DNA of 64,000 nt from an uncultured Prevotellamassilia sp. GTDB taxonomy: Bacteria; Bacteroidota; Bacteroidia; Bacteroidales; Bacteroidaceae. A program made the position numbers and the translations under genes. How positions within the stretch are numbered: the first letter of the stretch is position 1; every line of letters begins with the position of its first letter. Positions 43,526-52,556 of this stretch are shown in pieces. Where the stretch lies: NCBI GenBank assembly GCA_934255485.1, contig CAKQOG010000002.1:44389-108388 (forward strand). The letters run 5' to 3'. The notes under the pieces were generated by a model. The model did no database searches. It was not told the origin of the DNA and was given only the letters and a program-made list of their open reading frames with translations.

Positions 43526-44902
43526 ATGGTAGAACAAATTCAACAAAAGCTCAGCGACTCGCGTGCAGCTCGCTGGACAGCCTTGGTCATTGTCAGCGTA
43601 ACAATGATGTTTGGCTATTTCTTTACAGATGTAATGTCGCCACTTGAACCATTACTTACAGCAGCCAAAGGCGCTGAAGGAGGACTCGGACTTGGTTGGA
43701 CGTCAGACGAATATGGTTTCTTTTCAGGAGCCTACGGCTACTTCAACGTGTTCTTGCTTCTCTTGTTCTTTGGTGGTATCATTCTCGACAAGTTTGGCAT
43801 ACGTTTCACTGGTGTAATGTCTACAGTGCTTATGTTTGGCGGTGCACTAATCAAATGGTGGGCTGTAAGCCACGATTTTTCAGGCTCCATTGCCCTACCT
43901 TTTGGTCTTGGCACATATCAAGAGCAAGTAATCTTAGCAGCCCTTGGTTTTGCCATCTATGGTGTAGGTTGCGAGATTGCAGGTATCACTGTTAGCAAAG
44001 TCATTGTTAAGTGGTTTACAGGCCACGAATTAGCATTAGCCATGGGCTTACAAGTAGCATTGGCACGTATCGGCACAGCTGGCGCATTGGCACTTTCGTT
44101 GCCCTTTGCTCGTATGTGTGGTGGTGTTCATGCGTCAGTAGGCTTAGGTGCAGCACTTCTCTGCGCAGGTATGATTGCATTCATTGTGTATTGTGCTATG
44201 GATAAAAAAGAAGATGCAACTGCAGCCTCTGTTACTTCAGAACCCGAAGAGGGCTTTAAATTCTCAGACCTTGGCACCCTCTTTAGTAACCTTGGTTTCT
44301 GGTATGTAGCGGTGCTTTGCCTCATGTTCTATGCAGGTGTATTCCCCTTCTTGAAGTTTGCCACCAAACTCATGGTCATGAAATATGGCGTTGATGCCAA
44401 TGTAGCTGGTCTTATCCCAGCCATGTTACCATTCGGTACTATATTCCTCACTCCACTCTTTGGTAATATCTACGACAAATATGGTAAGGGTGCCACCCTT
44501 ATGCTCATTGGTAGCACATTGCTCACCCTTGTACATGTAATATTTGCTCTTCCATTTAATTCATGGATTTTAGCCATTGCTATTATGATTGTTTTGGGTA
44601 TCGCCTTTGGTCTTGTGCCTTCAGCCATGTGGCCCTCTGTGCCCAAAATCATCCCAATGAAGTTGCTCGGCACTGCTTATGCCCTCATCTTCTACATCCA
44701 AAACATAGGTCTTGCTCTTGTTCCCGTGTGGATTGGCAAAGTAAACCAAGCTAACACTGGTGCAGATGGAACAATTGATTACACCGAAACCATGACCATC
44801 TTTGCATGTTTCGGCGTTGTAGCCATTCTTATCTCATTGTTGCTCATTGTTGAAGATAAGCGCAAAGGATATGGTTTACAAAAACCTAATATAAAGAAAT
44901 AA
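43526..44902 (+). CDS. MFS transporter, MFSD1-like
   Basis: The 458-residue protein has twelve predicted membrane segments in the 6+6 arrangement. The GGIILDKFGIR loop between TM2 and TM3 and the NIYDKYGKG loop in the second half are standard MFS motifs. The segment LVPSAMWPSVPKIIPMKLLG, followed by TAYALIFYIQNIGLALVP, closely recalls animal MFSD1, a dipeptide carrier. Next to a dipeptidyl peptidase gene, a role in dipeptide uptake is an attractive inference. A general MFS label is certain; the substrate is not. Confidence 0.88.
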   Translation: MVEQIQQKLSDSRAARWTALVIVSVTMMFGYFFTDVMSPLEPLLTAAKGAEGGLGLGWTSDEYGFFSGAYGYFNVFLLLLFFGGIILDKFGIRFTGVMSTVLMFGGALIKWWAVSHDFSGSIALPFGLGTYQEQVILAALGFAIYGVGCEIAGITVSKVIVKWFTGHELALAMGLQVALARIGTAGALALSLPFARMCGGVHASVGLGAALLCAGMIAFIVYCAMDKKEDATAASVTSEPEEGFKFSDLGTLFSNLGFWYVAVLCLMFYAGVFPFLKFATKLMVMKYGVDANVAGLIPAMLPFGTIFLTPLFGNIYDKYGKGATLMLIGSTLLTLVHVIFALPFNSWILAIAIMIVLGIAFGLVPSAMWPSVPKIIPMKLLGTAYALIFYIQNIGLALVPVWIGKVNQANTGADGTIDYTETMTIFACFGVVAILISLLLIVEDKRKGYGLQKPNIKK

Positions 44903-44930
44903 GGCACACCTATTCAGTCTATAAACATTT

Positions 44931-44965
44931 AGGAGGTAAACACTCATTAAGGGTGTTTACCTCCT
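44931..44965. terminator. Bidirectional terminator between the MFS and SLC13 genes
   Basis: AGGAGGTAAACAC pairs perfectly with GTGTTTACCTCCT around a 9-base loop, followed by ATTTATTTTG. The flanking genes converge. Confidence 0.82.
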
Positions 44966-45020
44966 ATTTATTTTGTTATAATCATCAAGAGTTTTTGTTT
45001 TAAACTTGCATGCCAAGCGT

Positions 45021-46949
45021 TTAATACGGAAATAGCAACGGCAGCACAAATGTCATGACAATGCCAATGATTATTTGCAGTGGAAGACCCACCTTTACGT
45101 AGTCCATAAAGGTGTAACCGCCTGCTTTCATAACTAAGGCATTGGGTGGAGTTGAGAATGGAGAAGCAAAGCACATACTTGCGCCCAAGGTTACGGCAAA
45201 GAGAAATGCGTATGGACTTACTTCCACTTGTTGCGCTGCAACCAAGGCTATTGGCGACATGAGCACAGCCGTGGCTGTGTTGCTAATAAACATAGTTAGC
45301 AACGAGGTGGTGAAGTATATGCCTGCTAAAAGTGCAGTGGGACCAACTGAGCCTAAACTGCTCACCAATGCCTGCGATACAAGCGCTGAAGCACCAGTTT
45401 TTTCGAGGGCTGTAGACATGGGCAACATGGCTGCTATCAGCACAATGCTCTCCCAGTTAATGGTTTTATAGGCTGCTTCGACATTACGAAAACAACCGCA
45501 AAATACGGTGAGCAACCCCGCTACAATAACGGCTGTAACGGGTGCTACGGGAATAAAATCGAACACCATCATACCCACCATTAGCAGCATAATGAGGGCT
45601 GCTACGGGTGCCTTGTAGTCGAGCAACACCTTGTCGGCCGCCTTGTCTGGTTGGCCTAATACCACCCAATTCTCTGTATCGTCAGATAGGTGCGAAAGGT
45701 TTGTCCATTCGCCTTGAACCAATAGCACATCGCCCACATGTAGCTTAGCATTGATGATATTTTCGGTGAGATACTTTCTTGTTGTTATATTCTTATCTAT
45801 TGCCTTATCAGAGGTTGGGTAGCTATTTTTGTCGGGTTCGTCCCCTCGTTTTATGCCCAGCACATTGATGCCAAAACGCTTTCGCAAATTTGCTTGGCCT
45901 ATGCGCAAGCCTACAAAACTTGAGGTGGGCATTACCACAATCTCCGTTAGTCCAAGGTCGTAAAAGTCGATCTTTACATCATGTAATTTTTGGAGTTGAT
46001 AGTCATGAGCAAAGCGTTCTATCTTTTCTTCGTCGCCCATTATGTAAAGGGTGTCGCCCTCAGCCACAACACTATTGCTTATAGCCATTGTTTGGTTTAC
46101 ATCCTTTACTATACCCAGTGTAGACTTTTTTTCATTGCGTATCTCAATGATGCTCACACCATAACGTCTCTGAATATCAAGGTCCTTAAGCGTTGCTCCC
46201 ACAATGTTCTGTTGCGCATTTTCACCATTCGTTGTAAGCATTTGCGCCTTAGCAGGTACGGTGTATCGATGCAGATTATCAAGAAGATTGTATTCCGAAA
46301 CAAGGTCGTCGAGCGACTTTTTCTTGCGCTTTTTATTCTTGCCAGATGCCTTTGTTAAGAACAAACGGCTTAGGGGCATGAGCACAATGATACCAATGGC
46401 TATCACAATAGCTCCCACTGGGAAGAAGGCAAAAAAGCTAAGAGGTTGGTAGCCAGCTTCTGTTAGTGCCTCGTCAATCACCAAGTTAGGCGGTGTGCCG
46501 ATAAGCGTGAGCATACCGCCCAAACTGCCAGCAAAGGCAAGTGGCATGAGCAATCGGCTTGACCGAATGCCCGATGCCGAAGCCATGCTCATAACGATAG
46601 GCATCATGAGAGCCACTGTTCCAGTGTTGCTCACAAAGGCCCCAATAAACGAAGTTACAAGCATTACAAGCACAAAGGCAACCGCTTCGTTACCATGCGA
46701 TAGAGCCATGAGTTTGTTGCCCGTAAGCTTAGCAAGCCCTGTTTGCATGATAGCTCCTCCCACCACAAATAGTCCTATCATCATAATAACTATGGGCGAC
46801 GAAAAACCAGCTAAAGCCTCCGTAGGAGTAAGTATGCCAAAGATGAGCAAAGAGGCCAATGCTGCAAGCGCCACAATGTCGGCACGTATGCGTCCCCATA
46901 TAAAAAGGGCAACCGTAATGAGCAGAATTATAAGAGTGGTTGTCATCAT
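45021..46949 (-). CDS. SLC13-type transporter with two RCK_C (TrkA-C) domains
   Basis: The 642-residue membrane protein has about eleven hydrophobic segments split by a soluble block of some 210 residues. Transport motifs such as GTPPNLVIDEAL in the first half and FISNTATAVLMSPIAL plus FASPFSTPPNALVM in the second mark the SLC13 (divalent anion:Na+ symporter) group. The soluble block contains two RCK_C domains, with GDTLYIMGDEE and GDVLLVQGEW. Related proteins move sulfate or dicarboxylates. A promoter sits in the 3' end of susD just upstream, so it can be made separately. Confidence 0.9.
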   Translation of the reverse strand: MMTTTLIILLITVALFIWGRIRADIVALAALASLLIFGILTPTEALAGFSSPIVIMMIGLFVVGGAIMQTGLAKLTGNKLMALSHGNEAVAFVLVMLVTSFIGAFVSNTGTVALMMPIVMSMASASGIRSSRLLMPLAFAGSLGGMLTLIGTPPNLVIDEALTEAGYQPLSFFAFFPVGAIVIAIGIIVLMPLSRLFLTKASGKNKKRKKKSLDDLVSEYNLLDNLHRYTVPAKAQMLTTNGENAQQNIVGATLKDLDIQRRYGVSIIEIRNEKKSTLGIVKDVNQTMAISNSVVAEGDTLYIMGDEEKIERFAHDYQLQKLHDVKIDFYDLGLTEIVVMPTSSFVGLRIGQANLRKRFGINVLGIKRGDEPDKNSYPTSDKAIDKNITTRKYLTENIINAKLHVGDVLLVQGEWTNLSHLSDDTENWVVLGQPDKAADKVLLDYKAPVAALIMLLMVGMMVFDFIPVAPVTAVIVAGLLTVFCGCFRNVEAAYKTINWESIVLIAAMLPMSTALEKTGASALVSQALVSSLGSVGPTALLAGIYFTTSLLTMFISNTATAVLMSPIALVAAQQVEVSPYAFLFAVTLGASMCFASPFSTPPNALVMKAGGYTFMDYVKVGLPLQIIIGIVMTFVLPLLFPY

Positions 46950-46962
46950 ATAATTAAGTTTT

Positions 46963-46995
46963 CAAAATTATTTATATCCAGCGTTTTGTATCAAA
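46963..46995 (-). promoter_or_regulatory. Promoter of the SLC13 gene, inside the end of susD
   Basis: On the minus strand TTTG (46995-46992), a 21-base gap and TAATTTTG (46970-46963) match the consensus. The -7 box overlaps the susD stop codon. The leader would be only about 10 bases. Confidence 0.55.
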
Positions 46996-48590
46996 TTCTT
47001 CTTGTTCAAGTCTAAACATCTTTGCGGGATGGGAAATACTGTGGTAAAACCAGTTTCTTCGTTCGTGGTAGGTATGCGTTGGTCGTATGCTTGGGTATAT
47101 TTACCAAAGCGTATGAGGTCTTGCCGTCGCCAACCTTCCCACACCAATTCTAACAAACGTTCGTTTAATATGTTGCTTAAATTGGCTTCAACAGCGGGCA
47201 TACCAACTCTCTCTCTCACGGCATTTAGCTCAACCGACCCATCCTCGCCATTGCGAACTTTAGCCTCAGCCTCCATCAACAAGGCATCTGCATATCTAAA
47301 GAGAACAATGTCGTTGTCCACCTGTTTGCCATCGGAATAAGCCGTTCGGTCCACCTCATATTTAGCCACACGTGCACCAGCTGTTTGCTTGTATGGGCTG
47401 TTGCTTAGGTTAAGTTTAAGTTCTAAAGGCATATACACTAGTGGTTGTCCATTATCCAACATCACCTTTTTGCCATCTACAAACACAGTGTCGGCATAAA
47501 AGTTTATCTTAAACCTTTTGTCTACATGGTCGGTGCCATAGCCATTAGCCTTTACAGTAGATATGGTAGCACATGTGCCATTCTCTGAAGCACCACCATA
47601 AGCACCGCCATGCTTGTAATGGCGTGAGCGAAATAGGTAGTGATACTCAGCTAAGTAGAGACTTTTGTCTAAAGGTATGGTAAAAATATTTTCCTTTGAG
47701 GTTTCGTTGTGTACGGCAAAGTTTGCTGCATAATCGCTCTCTAACACATAACCCTCTTGCTTGAGTTGATTGCAATACCACATGCAGGTTTCCCACGCAT
47801 TTTTCTTCTCACCATTTACGTTGAAATAAATGCTTTTACCCTCAGGTTTATTACCATCAGTCCAATTATCGTCTGTATAAATCTCGGCATTTAGCGCTAA
47901 TTTGGCAAGCATAAAGTTGACCACGGGGCGCGTTACTCTGCCATAATAATCGCCCTTTTGATTAGAGTGTTCGTCGGCAAGCAATGGTGCCACTTGCTGT
48001 AATTCATTCACTATAAACCAAAAGGTCTTGCTCCTTTCGCTTTGCACCACTTGGTCTAAGCTTACTTCGTAAGATGTTACAAGCGGAATGCGTCCAAACA
48101 TATCCATTGCATAATAATAAAACAAGGCACGCACCGCCCTTACCTCGGCCGTAAAGCTACTTACTTGTTGCTCTGTAAGCAAGTGCTTGTGGCTATCAAT
48201 GATTGATAACGACTGATTAGACAGCACTATCACCTTGAACAGATACTTCCACACATTATATAGATATATATCGTTGGCGCTCCACTCGTGCTTATACATG
48301 TTTTCCCACAGTCCGCCGTCATACCAGTCGCCCCCCCGAATAGGTATCATGGCCTCATCGGTTGTAAGCGTGTTGTAGTCGTAAATGCCACGGCAAGTAC
48401 CCTGTAGTCCCTCCGACTCTTGGTTGCTACCGATGTAGTTGTAGAGCGAAGCCACTGCATTCTTATATATATTATCGGCATTGTTATAGATGGCCTCTTG
48501 GTCGATTTGGTCTTTGGGATGCTCGTCTAAGCAACTGCAAAAACACGGCATTAACAATGCTGCAAATATGTAGCAAAAAGTATTTTTCAT
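46968..48590 (-). CDS. SusD/RagB-family outer-membrane lipoprotein
   Basis: SusD-like proteins form the lid on a SusC transporter and bind its ligand. The 540-residue protein has a lipoprotein signal with Cys about 18-20 residues in (MPCFCSCLDEHP), the usual N-terminal segment with YNNADNIYKNAVASLYNYIG, a TPR-like helical core, and the C-terminal RYADALLMEAEAKVR and VWEGWRRQDLIRFGKYTQ motifs. It follows the SusC gene by 13 bases. No glycan enzyme is nearby, so the ligand cannot be guessed from neighbours. Confidence 0.93.
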   Translation of the reverse strand: MKNTFCYIFAALLMPCFCSCLDEHPKDQIDQEAIYNNADNIYKNAVASLYNYIGSNQESEGLQGTCRGIYDYNTLTTDEAMIPIRGGDWYDGGLWENMYKHEWSANDIYLYNVWKYLFKVIVLSNQSLSIIDSHKHLLTEQQVSSFTAEVRAVRALFYYYAMDMFGRIPLVTSYEVSLDQVVQSERSKTFWFIVNELQQVAPLLADEHSNQKGDYYGRVTRPVVNFMLAKLALNAEIYTDDNWTDGNKPEGKSIYFNVNGEKKNAWETCMWYCNQLKQEGYVLESDYAANFAVHNETSKENIFTIPLDKSLYLAEYHYLFRSRHYKHGGAYGGASENGTCATISTVKANGYGTDHVDKRFKINFYADTVFVDGKKVMLDNGQPLVYMPLELKLNLSNSPYKQTAGARVAKYEVDRTAYSDGKQVDNDIVLFRYADALLMEAEAKVRNGEDGSVELNAVRERVGMPAVEANLSNILNERLLELVWEGWRRQDLIRFGKYTQAYDQRIPTTNEETGFTTVFPIPQRCLDLNKKNLIQNAGYK

Positions 48591-48603
48591 TTATTTCTCT
48601 GCT

Positions 48604-51303
48604 TTAAAATTGTACACTTAACCCTAATGAATACGTGCGATACAAGGGATAGTTACGCTTATCGTCAATGCCCATTGTGCTGTTTACAACATAGCTGTTT
48701 ATCATAGGTGTTAGTCCCTTGTAGGCAGTGATTGTGCCCAAATTGCTCACGTTGCACGATATGCGCAACGACCTAACAACTTTGCTCTTTAGCGGCACAT
48801 CGTAACCAATTGTTAAGTGCTCAAAGTTAAGATAGTTTCCCTTTTCGAGCCAATAGTCAGACACTCTTTGGTCCGTTATATTTTTTTGTGGAGCCCCTTT
48901 CAACACATTGTAGTCGGGAAAGCATGCCATGCTTGTATATGCCAATCCCGTTCCGTTGAATATTTTATGACCAAATGCGCCATTCATTTGCAAGGCTACA
49001 TAAAGGTTTTTATATCGAAAACTAACGTTCGAACCTAACGTTACCTTAGGTGTGGCTTGACCTGCAATGTATCGGTCGCCACCATCGCTTATGTCTACCT
49101 TTCCGTTGTGGTCAAGGTCTTCAATATCGTATGAGTAGCTACCATTTTCGTTCTTTACAAGCCCCTTGCAATGAGGCAAATAGAACACGCCAAGTGGTTG
49201 GCCCACTATTTGGTATACCACATTGTTGTCGCCTCCGTTCTGCCCTGCCCCATCTAATATGCCTATGGCTGTGATGTTAGCAGCCGACATGTTCATACCC
49301 TTGTAGTTGCCACTAAGCGAGATGAGTTTGTTGGTCTGAAACGCCAAGTTTAGGTTGATGTTCAGCTCCATGTCTTTTCGGCTTATGGGTTGCACCGACA
49401 TGCCCAATTCAAAACCGCGGTTCATCATTGAGCCAATGTTTGCCAACAACGTGTTGTAGGCAAATGGGGGCACAGGCACCTCGTAGGCATAGAGCATATC
49501 CGATGTTTTTGAGTAGTAATACTCTGCCGTGAGCATTAGTCGGTTGGCAAAAAGCCCCAAGTCGGCACCTACGTTAAATGTGGTTTTAGTCTCCCATTTT
49601 AGGTCGGGATTATTGTTTTTTACCATGCCAAGAGTAACCGTTGGCGAACTCTTGATAGGCACAATGCCCGTTTGTCTCATGGTGTTCATAGTGGTATAAG
49701 CCGAAATGCCGCCCAAGTTGCCAGCCTGCCCTAAGCCCGCACGAAGTTTGAACATCGACAAGGGTTTAGCGTTGGCAAGGAAACGCTCTTTCTTTAAGTC
49801 CCACGTAAATGATACTGAGGGAAAGAAGCCCCACGTATGGTTATCGCCCACCATCGATGAGCCATCGGCACGTGTATTAACCGAAAGTGTGTAGCGATTG
49901 AGCAGACTATAGGTTACACTACCCATTACCGATGCTAAAGACTGGTCTTCGTATGTGCTCTCAGTTCCACCATAAGGTCGGGCGGCAGTAGCCCCCAAGT
50001 TGTCGTAACCAAAATCGTTTGTAGGAATGCCCTTGGCATATACCCAAAAGGCCGACTTTTGCAGTTTTCGGTATTCGCTACTTGCCTCAACTGCTATTTG
50101 GTGCACGCCCAACTGCTTGTTATAACTTAGGGCAACGTTGCCAAGCCACTCCTCTTTTTTAAATTCGCCACGATACACGTTGCCTTGTGCCCACACCCAT
50201 GTTGGGCAGAACTGCCCATTCTCGGTAGAGCCATAGAGGTAAGAGCTAAATGCGGCAATGCGCCAATGAGGGTTGAAGTCGTAACTAAGCTTTATGTGTG
50301 CGTCAAAGTTTAGGTCTTTAGAGTCGTTTTTCTCGTTGAGTAGAACCATAGGTGGGTTAATTTTTGAGGCCGCTTCGTTTTTTAGCCAATTGCCGTTTGC
50401 GTCTGTGCCTGCGGGCAAGGTGGGGTTTTGACAAGAAGCAGAGTAAAATAGCATCTGTGTGTCAAAGATGTCGTGGTTTTTAAATGCCGAACCAAACACA
50501 CCAAAATCGCCCGTGAGTTTGTCGCCAAAGGCTTTTTGAGTAACATCGATTTTGGCCACAAACACATTATAATCCTTCTTATTGATAATAGTGTTGTGGT
50601 CCATCATGCCAAACGAAGCACGATAGTTTGACTGCGGAGTTCCACCGCTAAATGCAAGGTAATGGTTGTTTACCGTGCCCGTGCGTGTTATCACTTTATA
50701 GAGGTCGGTGTTGTAGCCTCCGTTGTTACAAAAAACGCCCAACGCCTTTGCCGTAGCCACATATTCGGCAGCACTGAGCATGTCGAGATGCTTATACATC
50801 CGCTCAAAGCCCACATTGCCCTCATACGATATTTGGAAGCCTCGACCTGCGCCTTTTTTGGTTTTCACCTCTATCACACCCGATGCACCACGCGAGCCAT
50901 ACATGGCCGTTTCGGTAGCGTTTTTCAAAATTCTAAAGCTCTCAATATCAGCCGGATAAATGGTTGAAAGTGTGAGTACATCAGAGGTTACGCCATCTAT
51001 CAACACCAGTGGGTCGTTGCCACCAATGATAGAGGTTGTGCCACGAACGCGCACACTATTGAGCATGGCCATGCGGTCGAGGCCGTTTGAGGTTACATTT
51101 ACACCAACCGCTTGTCCGCTCAATACATCAAGAGCATTGTTCACTCCTCCCTTAGCCGAATGGCGATCCTCCATTTTAATAATATCATTCCTATTGCCAA
51201 TAGAATCCTTTTGTTCTCCCGTTACATGCTTTTGGGCATGTGCCAAAGAACTGCAAAAGAGCGCAATGACGAGGAATGTAAAATCTTTTTTACTCTTTGC
51301 CAT
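48604..51303 (-). CDS. SusC/RagA-family TonB-dependent transporter, short form
   Basis: An outer-membrane TonB-dependent transporter paired with the SusD gene. A signal peptide ends at AHAQ, and after about 35 residues the plug domain begins (GGVNNALDVLSGQAVGVNVTSN.., VRVRGTTSIIGGNDPLVLIDG, IESFRILKNATETAMYGSRGASGVIEVKTKKG). The beta-barrel then runs to the last residues (GLSVQF, with terminal Phe). At 899 residues it is shorter than typical SusC proteins because the carboxypeptidase-D regulatory-like domain that normally precedes the plug is missing. The frame is intact and the barrel is complete. Confidence 0.93.
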   Translation of the reverse strand: MAKSKKDFTFLVIALFCSSLAHAQKHVTGEQKDSIGNRNDIIKMEDRHSAKGGVNNALDVLSGQAVGVNVTSNGLDRMAMLNSVRVRGTTSIIGGNDPLVLIDGVTSDVLTLSTIYPADIESFRILKNATETAMYGSRGASGVIEVKTKKGAGRGFQISYEGNVGFERMYKHLDMLSAAEYVATAKALGVFCNNGGYNTDLYKVITRTGTVNNHYLAFSGGTPQSNYRASFGMMDHNTIINKKDYNVFVAKIDVTQKAFGDKLTGDFGVFGSAFKNHDIFDTQMLFYSASCQNPTLPAGTDANGNWLKNEAASKINPPMVLLNEKNDSKDLNFDAHIKLSYDFNPHWRIAAFSSYLYGSTENGQFCPTWVWAQGNVYRGEFKKEEWLGNVALSYNKQLGVHQIAVEASSEYRKLQKSAFWVYAKGIPTNDFGYDNLGATAARPYGGTESTYEDQSLASVMGSVTYSLLNRYTLSVNTRADGSSMVGDNHTWGFFPSVSFTWDLKKERFLANAKPLSMFKLRAGLGQAGNLGGISAYTTMNTMRQTGIVPIKSSPTVTLGMVKNNNPDLKWETKTTFNVGADLGLFANRLMLTAEYYYSKTSDMLYAYEVPVPPFAYNTLLANIGSMMNRGFELGMSVQPISRKDMELNINLNLAFQTNKLISLSGNYKGMNMSAANITAIGILDGAGQNGGDNNVVYQIVGQPLGVFYLPHCKGLVKNENGSYSYDIEDLDHNGKVDISDGGDRYIAGQATPKVTLGSNVSFRYKNLYVALQMNGAFGHKIFNGTGLAYTSMACFPDYNVLKGAPQKNITDQRVSDYWLEKGNYLNFEHLTIGYDVPLKSKVVRSLRISCNVSNLGTITAYKGLTPMINSYVVNSTMGIDDKRNYPLYRTYSLGLSVQF

Positions 51304-51829
51304 TTGTGATTTCGCTTTGTTTTGGTTATGATGGATTGTGAATGAGTTTAAGGTGATGCAATCAAGTAATGTTGCCTTAATTGCTAAATATATGCAATAT
51401 TAAGCATAAAATTTAAAATGCGTTGGAAAATACATAATAAATTCGCAAGGCAAAGTAAGCAATATGGCTCTTTTAATTATTCTATAACACTATAAAAACA
51501 ATTGTTGTACCACCTGCAAGGGGTGCTTATTTGTTATCACTCATTTTTTATGGCACATACTTCTATGTCATTCCGTTTTAAAATGCTAATTTTGTTGGCG
51601 TATCACGGCCGTGATACGAGCGTATCATGGGCGTGATACGAGCGTATCGTGGGCATGATACGAGCGTATCGTGGGCGTGATACGCCAACACTTTACGTTG
51701 TTTGGCACAGAACAATGGGTTTATAGCGTTGATTGTCAGCGTTTTATTGCATTAACACGTGCTTCGACGTATTTACATACGAATGGCAACATAGTAACGT
51801 ATCTTCAGTTTTTTACCTTAATAACACCT
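51304..51829. other. Divergent intergenic region of 526 bases between susC and the HU-like gene
   Basis: The gap contains a GC-rich palindrome array (51593-51690) in otherwise AT-rich sequence. I find no full TAnnTTTG match for the susC promoter. No anti-sigma/ECF genes or hybrid two-component regulator flank the susCD pair. No gene is seen here. Confidence 0.45.
51593..51690. repeat. Array of GTATCACGGCCGTGATAC palindromes with 22-bp period
   Basis: Four units of TATC(A/G)(C/T)GG(C/G)C(G/A)TGATACGAGCG start at 51601, 51623, 51645 and 51667, exactly 22 bases apart. The array is bounded by TGTTGGCG on the left and its complement CGCCAACA on the right, so the whole 98 bases form one large inverted repeat. 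It is much richer in GC than its surroundings. Its design matches the two TACGTA arrays, but the sequence is different. Confidence 0.92.
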
Positions 51830-52456
51830 ATGGCAAATATTAAATTTAAACTTCAAGAAATTCCGCATGCATCGTCAGAGGAAGCACAAGGCTATTATCC
51901 CCAAATCACCGATGCATCACACATGAGCGTGGCACAACTCTGCAAGGCTATCGAAGGGCGCTGCACCGCCAACCGCGCCGACATTATGGCTGTGGTAAGT
52001 GCTCTTGCCGACGTGATAGGCGAACAATTGGTTAGAGGCGACAGTGTTGAAGTGCCCGAACTGGGTACATTTTCCCCTACCCTTACTTGCAGCTACCCTA
52101 TCACTTCGCTCACCGACAAGCAAGTGGCACGTCACCTCAGACTGAAAGGCATTAAGTTCAGACCGAAAAAGAAACTCACAGACAAACTTAGCAATGCCAC
52201 CTTTACCCGCTCTACCGAGACCGAGGCCAAACGCACCACACTAACCCAAGAACTGGCAATGGAGCGTATCACACAGTTTTTTGATGCTAACCCCGACGGC
52301 ATGCTCGACCGCGCTGCCTTTCAGCGCATTGCCCACGCCAACCGCATGCAAGCGTTGCGTATGCTCAAACTGCTGACCGACGCTGGACGCATCGTTAAGA
52401 AAGGACGCACCTACGCTCCCTACTTTGTGCTTCCACCCATCGATAGCGAAAAATAA
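51830..52456 (+). CDS. HU-family DNA-binding protein with a C-terminal extension
   Basis: The first 125 residues from MANIKFKLQEIPH resemble the HU-like domain seen in many Bacteroidetes proteins of about 120-200 residues, with SVAQLCKAIEGRCTANRADIMAVVSALADVIGEQL, VEVPELGTFSPTL and KGIKFRPKKKL. The C-terminal 70 residues (ERITQFFDANPDGMLDRAAFQRI, MLKLLTDAGRIVKKGRTYAPYF) look like a small winged-helix or similar fold. I chose the ATG at 51830 (208 residues). A longer frame back to 51671 would run into the palindrome array and lacks a family match. Confidence 0.85.
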   Translation: MANIKFKLQEIPHASSEEAQGYYPQITDASHMSVAQLCKAIEGRCTANRADIMAVVSALADVIGEQLVRGDSVEVPELGTFSPTLTCSYPITSLTDKQVARHLRLKGIKFRPKKKLTDKLSNATFTRSTETEAKRTTLTQELAMERITQFFDANPDGMLDRAAFQRIAHANRMQALRMLKLLTDAGRIVKKGRTYAPYFVLPPIDSEK

Positions 52457-52556
52457 AATTGCAATCATTACGAACTTACAGATAATAAACCTTGCGAACT
52501 CTTGCCCAATTGCCTACTATCTATATGCTGAACACACACTTTTACACAACAAAACT

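Noticed and set aside
51593..51690. Replication iterons of an integrated plasmid or phage
   Set aside because: The 22-bp period is iteron-like, but no replication initiator, integrase or att site is nearby and the flanks are chromosomal genes.
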